A stretch of 64,000 bases of DNA from Bryum argenteum (taxonomy: Eukaryota; Streptophyta; Bryopsida; Bryales; Bryaceae), in assembly GCA_037043015.1 (NCBI GenBank), contig CM073325.1, positions 16,285,001 through 16,349,000 on the forward strand. The letters run 5' to 3'. The notes beneath the pieces are model-generated. The model ran no database searches. It was not told the origin of the DNA and saw only the letters and a program-made list of their open reading frames with translations. This document shows, piece by piece, positions 22,622 to 34,312 of the stretch; position 1 is the first letter of the stretch; each line of letters starts with the position of its first letter. The position numbers and the translations under genes were made by a program.

Positions 22622-25600
22622 ATGAGCGCATCGAAGGTAGGTGACACAATCCTTGTTGCAGCTGAAGAGGAGGAACCGGCACAACGTGAGGGAAAGGAGC
22701 ACGAACCTCGCAGTGGGGTGATGGGAACGAAGGACGATCCTCGCAGTGGGGTGATGGGAACGAAGGACGATCCTCGCAGTGGGGTGATGCGAAGTCTGCG
22801 GTCGAGGAGTTCGAGCGGTGGAGCGAAGAAGAGCTTGGAGGTTTCGCTTGGACTCCCGCAAGCGTCAATCCCGGCAGCACTGCTCGACTCCAAAGCAGCT
22901 GATGCCGAGGTAATCTCGAATGCAGCAGCACCTCCGCACTCGGCCGTGGTCGAATTAGAGAATGTGCGGACAATTGAAGCAGCTCCAAGGTCCGAACTCG
23001 TAGGGGAAGCGACAATGGACACAACTTCAACGGAGCTTGCGGCAGCGACAACAGCGAATGCGACAGCCCCTGAGGCTCCAAAGTCCGCCCAACCCAACGC
23101 AACAGGTACTTCTTTTCAACCCGAGGATGCGCTGAAGGATGTGAATTCAGCCTGGATAGTAACGATCCGAGCAGGAGCACCGTCGGCTGTAGTCGAAGCA
23201 GAGAATGTGCACACTGCACTGGCGCCACCACCGTCAACGCAGGTGGGAAAAGTGGAGATATCGAGCACCGAAGCAGCAATGTCTCCCGTGGCCGGAGCAG
23301 AGGAGGTGGTATCAATTCTAGCAGTACCGTCTCCTGAGGTCGGAGAAGCGGAGGTACAGCCTGTCCTTGAAGCGAACGCCACTCCTGTGGAAAATCACGG
23401 AGGTATGAGTACAATCCCCATAGAGTAGTCCGAAATTTCTGTAGTTTACATGTGCATGTGGAAAACTACTGATTACTGTGAGTTGAACGCAGACTTTGCA
23501 ACTTTCTCATTCCCGGATGCGGGTGGAGATACAGTCGAGGGAGGGGCAGTAGAATTTCCAACAACTGAAGATGCTGGAGACGACACACACTCGCCAGCGC
23601 ATGAAAATTCAGAGTATCCAACGAAGTCCGTGGAGAAAGGTGATGTCGCAGCAGGGGTGGAAAACAACGTCGAAAACCAAGGACAGCCTTCTTCGGATGA
23701 GCTCACGCTAAATCCTGGTAGAAGAAATGGCAAGGCAGCGAAGAAGATCCCCGCAGCTTCGAAGGAGGTGACGAGCCCTTCGAAGCAAGTGACGAGCCCT
23801 TCGAAGCAAGTGACGAGCCCTTCGAAGCAAGTGACGAGCCCTTCGAACCAGGTGACGAGCCCTTCGAACCAGGTGACGAGCCCTTCTTTGAATTTGCAGA
23901 GTCCTTCCACCATAGGTATTGTGCCTCGTTGTCAAATTACCGTACAAGATTGCATTAAATCAATACGGTTAGCAAAAGAGCGCTCGAGGAGTCCTTCGCC
24001 CATAGGAACACCAACGTCAGAGCCGCATGGAAGTCCTCCGAGTCGACCACCCCGACCTCAAAGACCGAGAGATGTAAATTCACCGAGCGCTCTGAAGTTG
24101 GTGCTGAAACCGGAGAACATTCCGAGTACCGAAGCGGAAGGTGGCCAGACAGTCGATGTGGCAAAGAGCCTGGACAGCATTCTAAGCCTTCTTCCACCAC
24201 AGGAGGTAGCGGCCTACTTTGCGAAGAAAGCAAGTGTAAGTTTCTTTTCCGGGCAATAACTGTATATTTCTGTACTTCTTCTCATGTAAGTCCTCTGCTT
24301 CTAACTACGTAAGTACAGGAATTGGAAGCAAAATTGGGAGGATCCAAAGGAGGAGATGGGGCCAGTAAGCCGAAAGACGAAGTGAAGGTGGACAAATCCC
24401 CCTCAGTGAAAGAAGTTACATCAGCAAGGAGGCTGAGGAGGAAGAAAAAGGAGGCGGAGAAGAAAAAGAAAATGGCAGTCATCGAAAAGGCCATGAGAGA
24501 CTTGGAGAATCAGAAGGCGGCGCTGGTGGGCGGAGGAAAGCAGAAAGGGAAGACTCCAGCCCCATCACGACGCGAAAGCAGCAAAGGACAAGCGTCCAAG
24601 CGAGCAGTGGTCCCAGTCGAGCAATCAAAGGGGACTAAGGTAAGCCACTCAAAGGGGGCCAAGAAGAGGAAGTCGGGTTCTGTAGATTCATGCACTCCTA
24701 GTCTACTAACCGAGAACAATGTAATATCAGATCCTCATTCAATAGGAATTTGGGACACCGTGAAGGATGTGCCACCGTGTGAGGTAAATGCGGTGGGGGC
24801 TCCAATAGGCACGTTTTGGGAGCACATGCAGAGTTACACACACGATAGAGCTCCATGGTTATTCGAATGGGACCTGCCGTGGCCAAAGCAGTCGAAGGAA
24901 ATGAAGCGAGCTTTTGCGAATAGGATTCAGTTACTGTACCCCGGTAAATATGACATAGATTATGTAATGGAGGATGTAGCCACTAACATCAGACAAAGGA
25001 GGCAGAGAACTAGGAACCACATGAAGAAGTATAAGTCCAAGAATTTCACACCGATCGCTCATGGTCTTACGGTGAAGTCTTGGAATAATATTTGGGCATC
25101 AATTTCTAACCCAGACTACCAGGAAAAGGCTAACAAATGCAAAGCTGCTGCCGATGCAAGAACTGAACGGATCAAGTACACCCACAGGTTGGGCTCACTG
25201 GGAGTGGCAGGCTTGGTGAAGAAATTCGTAAGTTCACTCATACTACTCCCATGAATAATTTCTTATTTGCAGTAACAGGTTCTTCTATATTGGCAGTGTA
25301 CTTGTGCTTATGATTGGTATGTATCACCTGTGGGACACGGCACGGGGTAGCTTTCATTCATGTTAGGCAGTGATTGATTGTAGTATTTCAATTCCAATTA
25401 CGAATTTGCGCTAACATTTGTTTTATCCTCTATGGTGGCAAACGTGTCAAAGGAGGATGAATTCAACAGGGTACCGACGGAAGAGGAGGTGGGATTCGCG
25501 AAACGGGAGGGACTTCGGAAGTTGTTTGAAACTGTACAGAACCGAATCAGCGGAGTAGTGGCAACGCAAGCACATGAGCAGACCGGTGTGGCTGCGAAAA

Positions 25601-25899
25601 CAGATAAGCTAACGAATTCGACTGCATCGAGAGGAAAGAAGAAGAGGAACGTGGTCGCATCTTCCGACTGCAGCGAGGAAGAAAGTGCTCAGACATCTTC
25701 CGACGATGAGGAGGAGGCTGATATGTCTAAAGGAGCTTCAAGCTCTGATGACTCTGCCGACACGAGCAACGCTGACAGCGGCGACTGTGACGAAGGAGAG
25801 GATTCGGAGAAGGTGCAAAGCGAAGACGAGGACAACGAAAATGAGATTGAAGGTGACGGGAACTCCTCAGATGCTGCGACCTCGGATCATGCTGAGTAA
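22622..25899 (+). CDS. tnpA-like DNA-binding protein of the CACTA element
   Basis: Exons 22622-23402, 23493-24235, 24319-25227 and 25453-25899 join with GT-AG introns in phases 1, 0 and 0. The first exons are Ala/Val/Glu-rich low-complexity sequence. Exon 2 has seven copies of the heptapeptide TSPSKQV or variants. Exon 3 starts with a Lys/Glu-rich coiled coil, then a folded part with WLFEWDLPWPK, NRIQLLYPGKYD, MEDVATNIRQRRQRTRNHMKK, SWNNIW and a closing YTHRLGSLG. That order resembles the plant transposase family Ptta/En/Spm, the TnpA-like partner of TNP2, which binds subterminal repeats. The C-terminus is acidic and Ser-rich. Frames are intact. The true start could lie upstream, because the frame is open from about 22430. 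Confidence 0.7.
22708..22790 (+). repeat. 33-bp tandem repeat in the tnpA-like gene
   Basis: Two full units plus a partial third encode RSGVMGTKDDP in tandem (RSGVM occurs three times). The units are almost identical at the DNA level. Confidence 0.8.
23765..23890 (+). repeat. 21-bp tandem repeat (TSPSKQV) in the tnpA-like gene
   Basis: About six near-identical copies of ACGAGCCCTTCGAAGCAAGTG, with AAG changed to AAC in the last ones. They encode the seven-residue repeat in frame. Confidence 0.85.
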
Positions 25900-26689
25900 A
25901 GCATTTCTCAGCTGTATGTTAGGGGAGGGAGTGGAATGTATAGAGTAATTTCTTATTCACATTTTCATGTGCTTTGGATTTATTATGTTTGTAGATACTG
26001 CATATGTTGCTTTCTACTAGGCTGTCAAACTTCATCAACTGCTCTGCTTGACTATATTCAATGGTACTATCAGAACTTTTTCCGGGAACAGTTGAACAAT
26101 TCTTTTCAACAGTATGATTTATGTTCCTGCTTGTATTTCACGCAGTCTAAGTTATAGGAATGAATTGGTGCCATCATCTCTCAGTGATGCATATTATGTA
26201 CAAAAGAAACATAAAATGTCGTTGTAATAAGGGGTGACCTGAATATACGTACGTATGGGGGGTATGACGAGGATTGCCCTCCGAACAGTAGGATAACCAC
26301 ATATCCAATGGCTGCGCAGTGCGATTTAAAATTTTGAAGTTATGACATGGCAAGTTACTATTAGCCGGAGATAAGTCTAATCTAGCAGTTATGTGAGGTC
26401 AAATGGGCCACACGTGCCACTAAACCCCGAAGTACCCGCCAATTAACTGTTTTATCTTAGGTAAAGTTTCATATACTAAATCAAATCTACAGTTACTGTA
26501 GTCATAACTATAAAGTGAAAATGAAAATTACTAGGAAGGGAGAACTCCAAAAATAGAAGTACTTCTTCGGTCGAGTTACTGTATGGTAAGGAAATATGTT
26601 TTCACGACCCCGTTAAACCGCAACAGTAAGGTTAAAACAACACTCCATGGGAACGCGCTTATCCAGGGAACAGAACGTTCCCAGTCAAA

Positions 26690-26845
26690 ATACTGTCCGT
26701 AGCTCCACCTACACCCCAACGTAGTGAAATTTTTAATTACGTCTGATTACAACTTTTGCTACGTTTTCGGGACGCCTTCACCGATTTCTTCCAGACCAAA
26801 TTGCTACGATTTTGGCGTAGTTCCCAATGGAACATTCTAGTAGTG
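26690..26845 (-). repeat. CACTA right TIR and subterminal CTACG repeats
   Basis: The TIR is 26816-26845. Copies of CGTAG, CTACG and TTACG recur through 26695-26820, mirroring the left end. Confidence 0.75.
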
Positions 26846-26927
26846 TATGAAGAGAGGATAACTGAACTTATCTTCAATTGTTTTATGTGTATTCTTGAGC
26901 TCTTCACTTTTTTCATGACAATCGCAG

Positions 26928-28129
26928 ATTACATGGTATGATGAAACTGATATTGCTAGAGGAATGGAGCAGATTCCAGTATCAGTCTGTGTGCCCGTGG
27001 AAGGCCCATGCCCCATGGCACCATTTGTGTATGTTGCATTGTCTATTTTATCTGAAGCAGTTGTCATTGATGACGAGCGGGAAAGCAGCTGTACTTGCTA
27101 TGGACAAGATTGCAACATGAACCCAACTGCTTGTGAATGTATTAAGAAGAATGGCGGTCTCCGTGCGTACGGAGTTGACGGTTTATTGCAGAGTGTCGAT
27201 GCATCTGAGGTATGCAAGGTACTACTTCGGTACTTTCTATACCTCTTTTGCTTCAAATTTCTTCAGTAGCATTAAACGACGGCTTTCGTTTGTGTGATTT
27301 TGTGTGATTTTTTTTTGTGCTTTGTATTTTTTGTTGCTTGTGAAGGTGTCCGGCTACGAGTACTGTGAACCGGGGGAGGGTTGTTACGTGTCGGAAGACA
27401 ATCATTCGTGGAATCCTGTCGATGGTTCACCTGTTTGTGGAGGACACATTCCAAGGAAATTTATTTTTGAATGCAATATTACTTGTCTATGTCACGCGAG
27501 ATGTGGTAACAGGGTGGTCCAGAAAGGTCTCACCTTGTGTTTGAACGTTTTTTGGACTGGTAATAGGGGATGGGGTATAAGAACTATTGATGCCATTGTG
27601 AAAGGACAGTATGTCCTTGAGTATCATGGTGAGATTTGTACAAATGCAGAAACCATGAGGAGGACACAGCTGCGACCACAAAATGGCTTGTATGCCCTCA
27701 GCTTGGACGCCGAATGGAAGGCAGAGGCGGCTAGCAATGACGAAACGGCCTTAAACATAGACGGACTGATGTACTGTAATGTTGCGCGTTTTTTGAATCA
27801 CAGATGCGAAGATGCTAACTTGGTGGACATGCCGGTGAAGATCAACCGCAGCGACCCTCGGCTTTACCACGTAGCATTTTTTGCGAGCAAAAATATCGAG
27901 CCCTATGAGGAGCTAACTTGGGTAAGCCACGAAATCTACATTATACTGTTTAGCTGTTTAGTTATTCACTTGATAGCAATGGCCATGCGGTTTCTAAATC
28001 TATTTTTATTTGGCTACGGTTTTAATACAGGACTACGGTTTACGACCAGCTGATGGTGAGACTATGGAAGGACTTTGCCTGTGTGGAAGTGCTTTTTGCC
28101 GATATCCTGCCAAGAGAACGGAAGTATAG
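26928..28129 (+). CDS. SUVR-like histone methyltransferase, pre-SET, SET and post-SET exons
   Basis: Exons 26928-27209 (or to 27218), 27346-27921 and 28031-28129, all joined in phase 0 with GT-AG borders. The first exon opens after ATCGCAG with ITWYDETDIARG, the region before pre-SET in SUVR proteins, and so needs an upstream exon. Pre-SET cysteines follow (CTCYGQDC, ACEC, CNITCLCHARCGNR). The SET domain has RGWGIRTI, the catalytic-pocket motifs FLNHRCEDAN and ELTWDYG, and the post-SET motif CLCGSAFC. The match to plant SUVR1/2/4-type (SUV39 class) enzymes is clear, including the VAFFASKNI-like stretch before ELTW. That class methylates histone H3 at lysine 9, a silencing mark. It lies inside the giant element and is probably continuous with 8923-12784, giving about 1,260 residues. 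The catalytic part looks intact; activity depends on the upstream frameshift. Confidence 0.88.
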
Positions 28130-29022
28130 TAGGTAGTATATTATTGTATATAGTAATGAGGACCCTTACATATTTGAAACAGTGATTTACTTTGCTTCAC
28201 TTAGATCTAATGAACCATGTAATTGAGTGTTTGGTAAGCTTAAGTGTTGACCAAGTGCTTCTAATAGCAGATTTTCATACCCGTAATTTTTTGTCATGGT
28301 TACGATTTTTGTACACATGGTTTTGGTGATTGCATGATCAATGTGAAATACTTTTCTAATATCAATAGTCTAGCAGATTGGTTATACTCTGCTATGTGAA
28401 TGGTCAATGGTCCCTTGTACATTCTCTGAATGGTGTAGTCTGTTATATACTTGTACTTCGATATGACGGTACTAGCACAAATGGAATGTGGTAGAATATA
28501 AAAAAAATAAGCTTTGTAAGACAATGAATATAATTAGTTAGCACGAAAAATAAAAAAAGTCCCAAACATGGACTAGCTCCTGTTTGGGTGTTCATTGTGT
28601 CAGGCAGGAACCGGTCCCCGCCCACATGAGAGGCAAGGTACTTTCCCCTCAAGATTTCTCTCGTCCCCGATCTGAACGAGGACTCGGTGTTCTGCTGACG
28701 AAAGGGACCCTGGTAAGTTCTATATTTATTTACCCTCTGAGGTAACTTTCCTAACTATATGGGATAAATAACTTTTACCAGCCCAGTAACATTTTCTCCT
28801 GGCGGTTATCTCGCCCAAGTATCGCCTGAGTACCACCATGGTCATAACCTGAGTACCACCAGAGTACCAAAAGTACCAGATGAATATGTGAAGTATACAA
28901 TTCTGATTGAAAAATTTAGATCCTTTATTTCAAAAAGTCAACATAGCATAAAACTGCAGCTTTATACTTCCCAAGTGAAGGAAACACATAATGAGACAAG
29001 TGATAAGTACTAAATTTGGCAG
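28130..29022. other. Convergent spacer between the two giant-element genes
   Basis: No gene seen. It contains a cluster of GAGTACCACC and AAAGTACC motifs at 28825-28880, matching the GTAC-rich character of the element's non-coding DNA. Confidence 0.6.
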
Positions 29023-32000
29023 TTAAAATGTACTATCCTCTGTTGCCCACCACACCGACAGTACTTGCTGGATCATTTCAAGAGTCCCTGCTGTTAGCTT
29101 GTAAACAACGCAATCACCCCGAACCGTATGTTGAGCGAGAATCATTGGAAACTTCACTGCTTGCACAAGATGAGGCCGAATATGTGCCACAGGGGATTTG
29201 TCACGCAAGACAAATGTGTTAGACCCGCTCCCGTACTTTTGGTAGTAATGGCCAATTATGGCATCGTCACCAGCATGAAATTCCTCCCCCCATGGGCAAA
29301 CGAAGTCTTCCTAGACCTCAAACTTCGGTACTTGACATTGGAGAACATAAAAGTCTACCCCCTCATCGTTACCCTCCAAGGCTGGAATCATAAAATTGTC
29401 ACCAACTTGGATAAGACTTGAATTAGTTTCGTCCACACTACCATGAATCCAATTGTCTGGCTCATCGTGAGTTTCGATCTGATCTTGCACAGCAGCTACG
29501 TTTGCTGGTCTGAGACGCACAACCCGCCAATCTGCGACATGCGACTTCTGCTCACATCTTACCCACTCTTGGTTAATGCCAGGGGCACAATAGCATGACA
29601 AATCACGAACCATCAAAACAGTGGGGTCAACCACTGAACAACCAAATATACTGTGAAATTGCCTAGAACCAGGAATAGTTTTGCACTTCCACTTGTTGAT
29701 TCTATCGACCTCCTCAAGGCCAATACACCAAAATACTCTAGCTATTGGCACCTCATTCATAACATTCGACGATCCAATAACACGATGGGAGAAATTAGCC
29801 TTTAAAAAATCAACACATTGTAATGCATTGGCTAATTCGTCCTCCGGGTGCTGGATCTGATGGGTACGCAATGCCTTCTTCACAACCGCTCCAGCACCGT
29901 CCCACTCTCCTGCATATGTAGTTGTGAGATACCTAGGTATTACAGGTTCCTAAGAGTACAGTCACTTGTATTCCATGCAGTTCACAGTACACTGTACAAT
30001 AACTGTACTCTAACGGGGTAATCAAAAGCTACATATATGAGCCCAAAAGTACAATTAAGTGTACCCAAAGTATAACACTATACATAAATTGTATTAAGAG
30101 TAACACTCGTTTGCAAATATGGTTAAGCCAGAGTGAGCTTCTACATAAGCGATTATAATACCCACCATGTTTGTATAATTACAAGAATGGAGGAGCAAAT
30201 AAAAGTACCGATTTCAATTATTTATTAAGTATTCATAATGAGGTTGAAATACGAAATTGATACCTTTTCCATGACCGCTACCGAAGAAGTTCCATCGCAT
30301 TGGGCACCCAGTGAGACCCGGATACCGGGCTACAAAATATATAGCCCGAGCCCCTTTAAATTGTGAGGAGCACCCATCACTGAAGACCCAATGCTCATTT
30401 GGTCTGATATCTGCAGCCATTAACCACTTCCAATGCAGAAGCATACAATGTTGCACAAACAATGAATCGTGTTTCTTGTCATCACTTATATAATAGTGGG
30501 TGTGTTTTATAATGCTTCCACCTTCTTCTTCTTCTGTTGGTGGCGTCTTATAGAAGGTAATGTGCACAAGAATGGTTATAGAGTTACTAAACCAATGCAT
30601 GCTTTGCACCTCATTCTGGATTGCAAAAGTATAATTTTCTGCAAAATCAATATGAGAGATTAACACTCCGGGTGGTACGTTCTTCATCATATTCCTGCAC
30701 TCACCATCTTGCCAATTTGCTACAAAATTGTGAGTGACAAATGATTGCACCTTCTTCTTTAGGTACGTTACAAACTCACCCGGGGATGTTTCCTTGAACA
30801 CCTCATGTATGCGCTTCTTCTCATAACCTGTGTCTTCATGAACCCCAATTACCTTCATTTCGAAGCATCTCCACTTAACCAACAAATCAGTAGCAACCGA
30901 CAACTCATGTGGACAAAAATGCATCTTCTTCACACCACACAATGTGCAATCACCCATTAAACAAGTGAGCTTATGCCACTTATCTAACTCCCCCTTTGCA
31001 CAAACAGATGCTTGCCAAAGCGATGAGATGCGATCAAACGTACAACTTGTTGCACTACAACCATCACTAGCTATACCACAGACCTCACAACCGCATGTGC
31101 TACCTACATGACAATGATTGCCTTTAGAGGTGTCTCTGAAGGTATCAAGAGCTTCCCTTAGCAAGTCTATTTCAACATGATTCACACAGCAACAACTGTT
31201 TTGATCCTTGAGTGTTTTGACGTACCAAGGCTTCAAATATTCGAATGCACGTTGCTTTATACGGCACTCAAGATGAGCTTCCGAAAAAGCTCTAAACAAT
31301 TGGGCCTAACAAGCAATACAAGCGCAAAGTTAGTATAGAAGACAACCCATTGGATAGACTGATCTAGCACATCATTACTAGGGTTACATTGAGTACACAA
31401 TTCTAGTGATGAGGGTACTTACCCAATTATAATAGGTACTCAAAGTACCTCCTATCAAGGTCTGATACTTACCCCTAGAAGTACCAACTTTGAGTAGTAC
31501 TTAGTATTGTCGTGCACCTTATACTAATATATGTACGCAATGTACTGAAGACACATGGAACCCTCAAAAATTTGTAACCATTGTATCAGAGGGTGTACCT
31601 AAAGTACAAATGTGTATACCAGAAAAACTTAGATACTTTTACTTATCTACCCATATTGCAACGTCTATACCCTAATTATGAAGTACAACCTCTGTACTTG
31701 TATAACTCCGTGAGTACAGTAACTACAATTAAATTACTACAAAAGTACAAATTAGGGGGGACTACTGTGATAGCGATAACCTATGTACAGACACCACCAT
31801 GCAAATACCTTTGTAAGAATTACTATCACCACCAAGTACCTATAATACAAATAGACCTCTACTTACGTACAGAATCAAACAAGGCTTGTCGGATGAGTAT
31901 CTGAAGTTCTACTCTATACTATCCACCCTGACGTGAACAACATAATCTACATGTTGACAACCATGCACATTCATATGTAGCAAACAATTTCCCAACTTAG

Positions 32001-33409
32001 ACATCAAGTACTCATAAGAAACAGAAATTAAACAATAAGTTCAACCATATTTGTTAAATCAAGAATGTCAGGCTTCTCATTGCAACCAGAACCTCCATGG
32101 ACCATATTACACCGTTGCAGAATCACAAATAGGGACTTATACAACATCAAACTCACCTAGTATCTATTAGATAGTGAGTTGCATGCACCATATACTCCTT
32201 TTTGCCTAAGCGCCGTCGCGTCACATCTTTCTTGTTTGGAGACACACGAGATCTCTCATGCCACCATGCACGCACTGTTTCCTTCACATAGTCTGACAAC
32301 CCTGCACGCTTAGCCCGCTCCAAGAGTTTGTACTGTGCATGGACATTGTCACAGCCACCTCTTCTCTCTACAGCGTTCATTATATTTCTCGGATGCACCT
32401 ACAGAAACGCCCTCAACTATATTAGCACAAATCAAATGTAGTTTCTACATATACATCATCTCCAGTTCGTGCTAAACACCAAAAGAGCAGTCCTAGAGTC
32501 GAGCATGTCGGGTCGCTACTATGAACACGCAGGAATGATGCTGCGGCCCATACTATCACCCTTCTCCTACCAAGTATTGAGGTGCATGGAAGTGATTCAC
32601 CGGTCATGGTGGAATTCATGGCTGAAAAACAGAATATTCAACAAAGATTCAAGAAGCCCTGAAGCGATTGAGGACTCTATACCTGCTTCGAATTCTAAAT
32701 GCATAGAGTACAAGTTGCCTAGCTCTACTGCAAGTGCGAATGTTAGAATACGTTCAAAGGAACATTCATGGTCTCATACCCTCTGCACTATTGATTCCAG
32801 GCCATGCAAAGACACATACAAACCCTAAATACTAGACAAGACTAAAAACTTTGACAAACGCACCTGCAGCACCCTTGAAAGCACTCGCGTTGCTTCGATG
32901 CCTTCACTTACGGCTGCATCCAAAAGAACCCCCTTTCTTGCCAAGAATGCCTTTGAGTGCGCACCTTTAACGGCATGTAACTCGTTCCGGTAACTCTTCA
33001 AGAACGTGTAGATGGATTTTGCGTCAGCAGGCTGTGGATAATACTCTGGAAGCATGGGCCATATTGAATCGTGATTCAAGGTCTTTTCAAGCACCGTCCT
33101 CTTGCAAGTTGGTGTCTTGCATTCTGCAAGCTCCTTCACGATACAAGTCGCCAGGTTGTTTGACTTCCGACTACTCGTACGCTCAGGCATTCCAACGCTT
33201 TCCACGGAACCTTCCATGGAACGCCTCAGTGTTTGAACATTCCGGCTAGATGCTAATAGCCTCTCCCGATATGCACGCATTCGTAGTCGCGACTGTTCCG
33301 CTTCAACCTGGCGTCTCCGTTCAGTTGCTGCTGCAGTGGCCGCTCGTACTTGTGGACCAGGTCGGCTCACGCCCAGCCGCCTCCGCATGCCACTGCGTTG
33401 ACTGCCCAT
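29023..33409 (-). pseudogene. DDE transposase-like gene of the giant element, with in-frame stop
   Basis: Minus-strand exons 33409-32864, 32398-32157, about 31305-30264 and 29909-29023. The start MGSQRSGMRRR is basic and Arg/Glu-rich. Exon 3 has a Cys/His-rich part (CGCEVCG, CTLCGVKKMHFCPHE) and then the core: HIDFAENYT, VFSDGCSSQFKG and, across the next splice, GSGHGKGEWDGAGAVVK. This D ... D ... E/D series with an HGKG glycine loop is what an RNase H-fold transposase shows, and I know it as a repeated theme in plant and animal transposon-like genes, but I cannot name the family. A TAG at 29313-29311 interrupts a frame that otherwise continues to 29023 (EDFVCPWGEEFHAGDD...). The exon 2 to exon 3 junction is out of phase, so a small exon is missing from my model or a frameshift exists. 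Confidence 0.65.
29930..32150. other. GTAC-dense introns and flank of the transposase-like gene
   Basis: The non-coding parts (29930-30080 and 31380-31900) are packed with GTAC in contexts such as GGTACTCAAAGTACC and AAAGTACAA. The coding exon between them is not enriched. Confidence 0.55.
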
Positions 33410-34312
33410 AACGATGTAAACCCTAAACGCTAAACCACTGTTTGCAATGCTAGCAACGATATGAGAGCTCCTCAACACAGAAACCTCAATCCACCTCAAA
33501 CGACTACTTCGACAGAAAACAAAATTGGGTTCAACAAAATCAACTAAAAATTTCGTTAACCCTAAAGCCGCAAGAAGAGGAGAAAGACGAAGTGGCCCTG
33601 ACATCGGATCCTCTCGAAAAGCGCCTCAGATTCTTGAAGTGCCAACGGCGCCTGAACAATTGTAATGACGGTTCCTAATCTTGAATGCAGCCAGCGATGA
33701 GGCCGTGACGAGGTTCGCATCTGGACCGTCGATTATTACTAAAATCGACCGTCACTAGTACTCTAAGTACACAAGGAGTATAGTTTCAAGGAATTCCCGC
33801 TCTTCCTCCATTTGCACTTTGGCGCCAAAAACCGACTGGTCGTTTCCCTACCCACCTGAAGATGACTAACACCAGTAGGATTGCGTCGAGAAAGACCCAA
33901 AAAAATTCTTTTTTGACAAAATTAAACCATACAAAAGTTTTTGCCCTTTGACCACTCAAAATTAGATAAAAAAAAAGGGTTTTTGGGAGGCAATGATGCA
34001 CATTGTTGAATATTACAATGTGCCCTCTCTAAGCATATAATTTGTTGAGTACTTTGCTAGCTAATTTTATCTAAACTTGAGTACTTTATGTGTTTGTTAC
34101 AGACCGTAACGTACTTTTCTAAAAAACAAAAAAGGCAATTTAAGTAATGCTCCACATACGTTTGTAAAAAATGGTCTTGTGATTTGCACAATTCATCACT
34201 TCCTTTACCATAGTCGCCAAAAATCTTAGTACTTTACGATGTGGAAGGGTCCATAAACGGCCTTCGAACATGGAAATTCACTGGAATTTAAGCCCGTAAC
34301 GTACTTTTTGTT
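33410..34312. promoter_or_regulatory. Right subterminal region and upstream DNA of the transposase-like gene
   Basis: No gene is supported here. At least four GTACTTT motifs lie between 34050 and 34310, close to the right inverted repeat. The spacing fits a subterminal protein-binding region, by inference only. Confidence 0.4.

Larger units (their letters stand above)
12927..26845. mobile_element. Complete CACTA (En/Spm) transposon, 13.9 kb
   Basis: The left end begins CACTACAAGAATGTTCCA at 12927. The right end, reverse-complemented from 26845, begins CACTACTAGAATGTTCCA. Over 30 bp the ends match at 27 positions. TAT flanks both sides (12924-12926 and 26846-26848), the 3-bp duplication typical of CACTA elements. 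Both subterminal regions are studded with CTACG motifs. Inside are a minus-strand tnp2 gene and a plus-strand tnpA-like gene that start back to back around 21-22.6 kb. The element lies in an intron of the SET-domain gene. Its tnp2 has a nonsense codon and a frameshift, so this copy is probably not autonomous. Confidence 0.93.
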
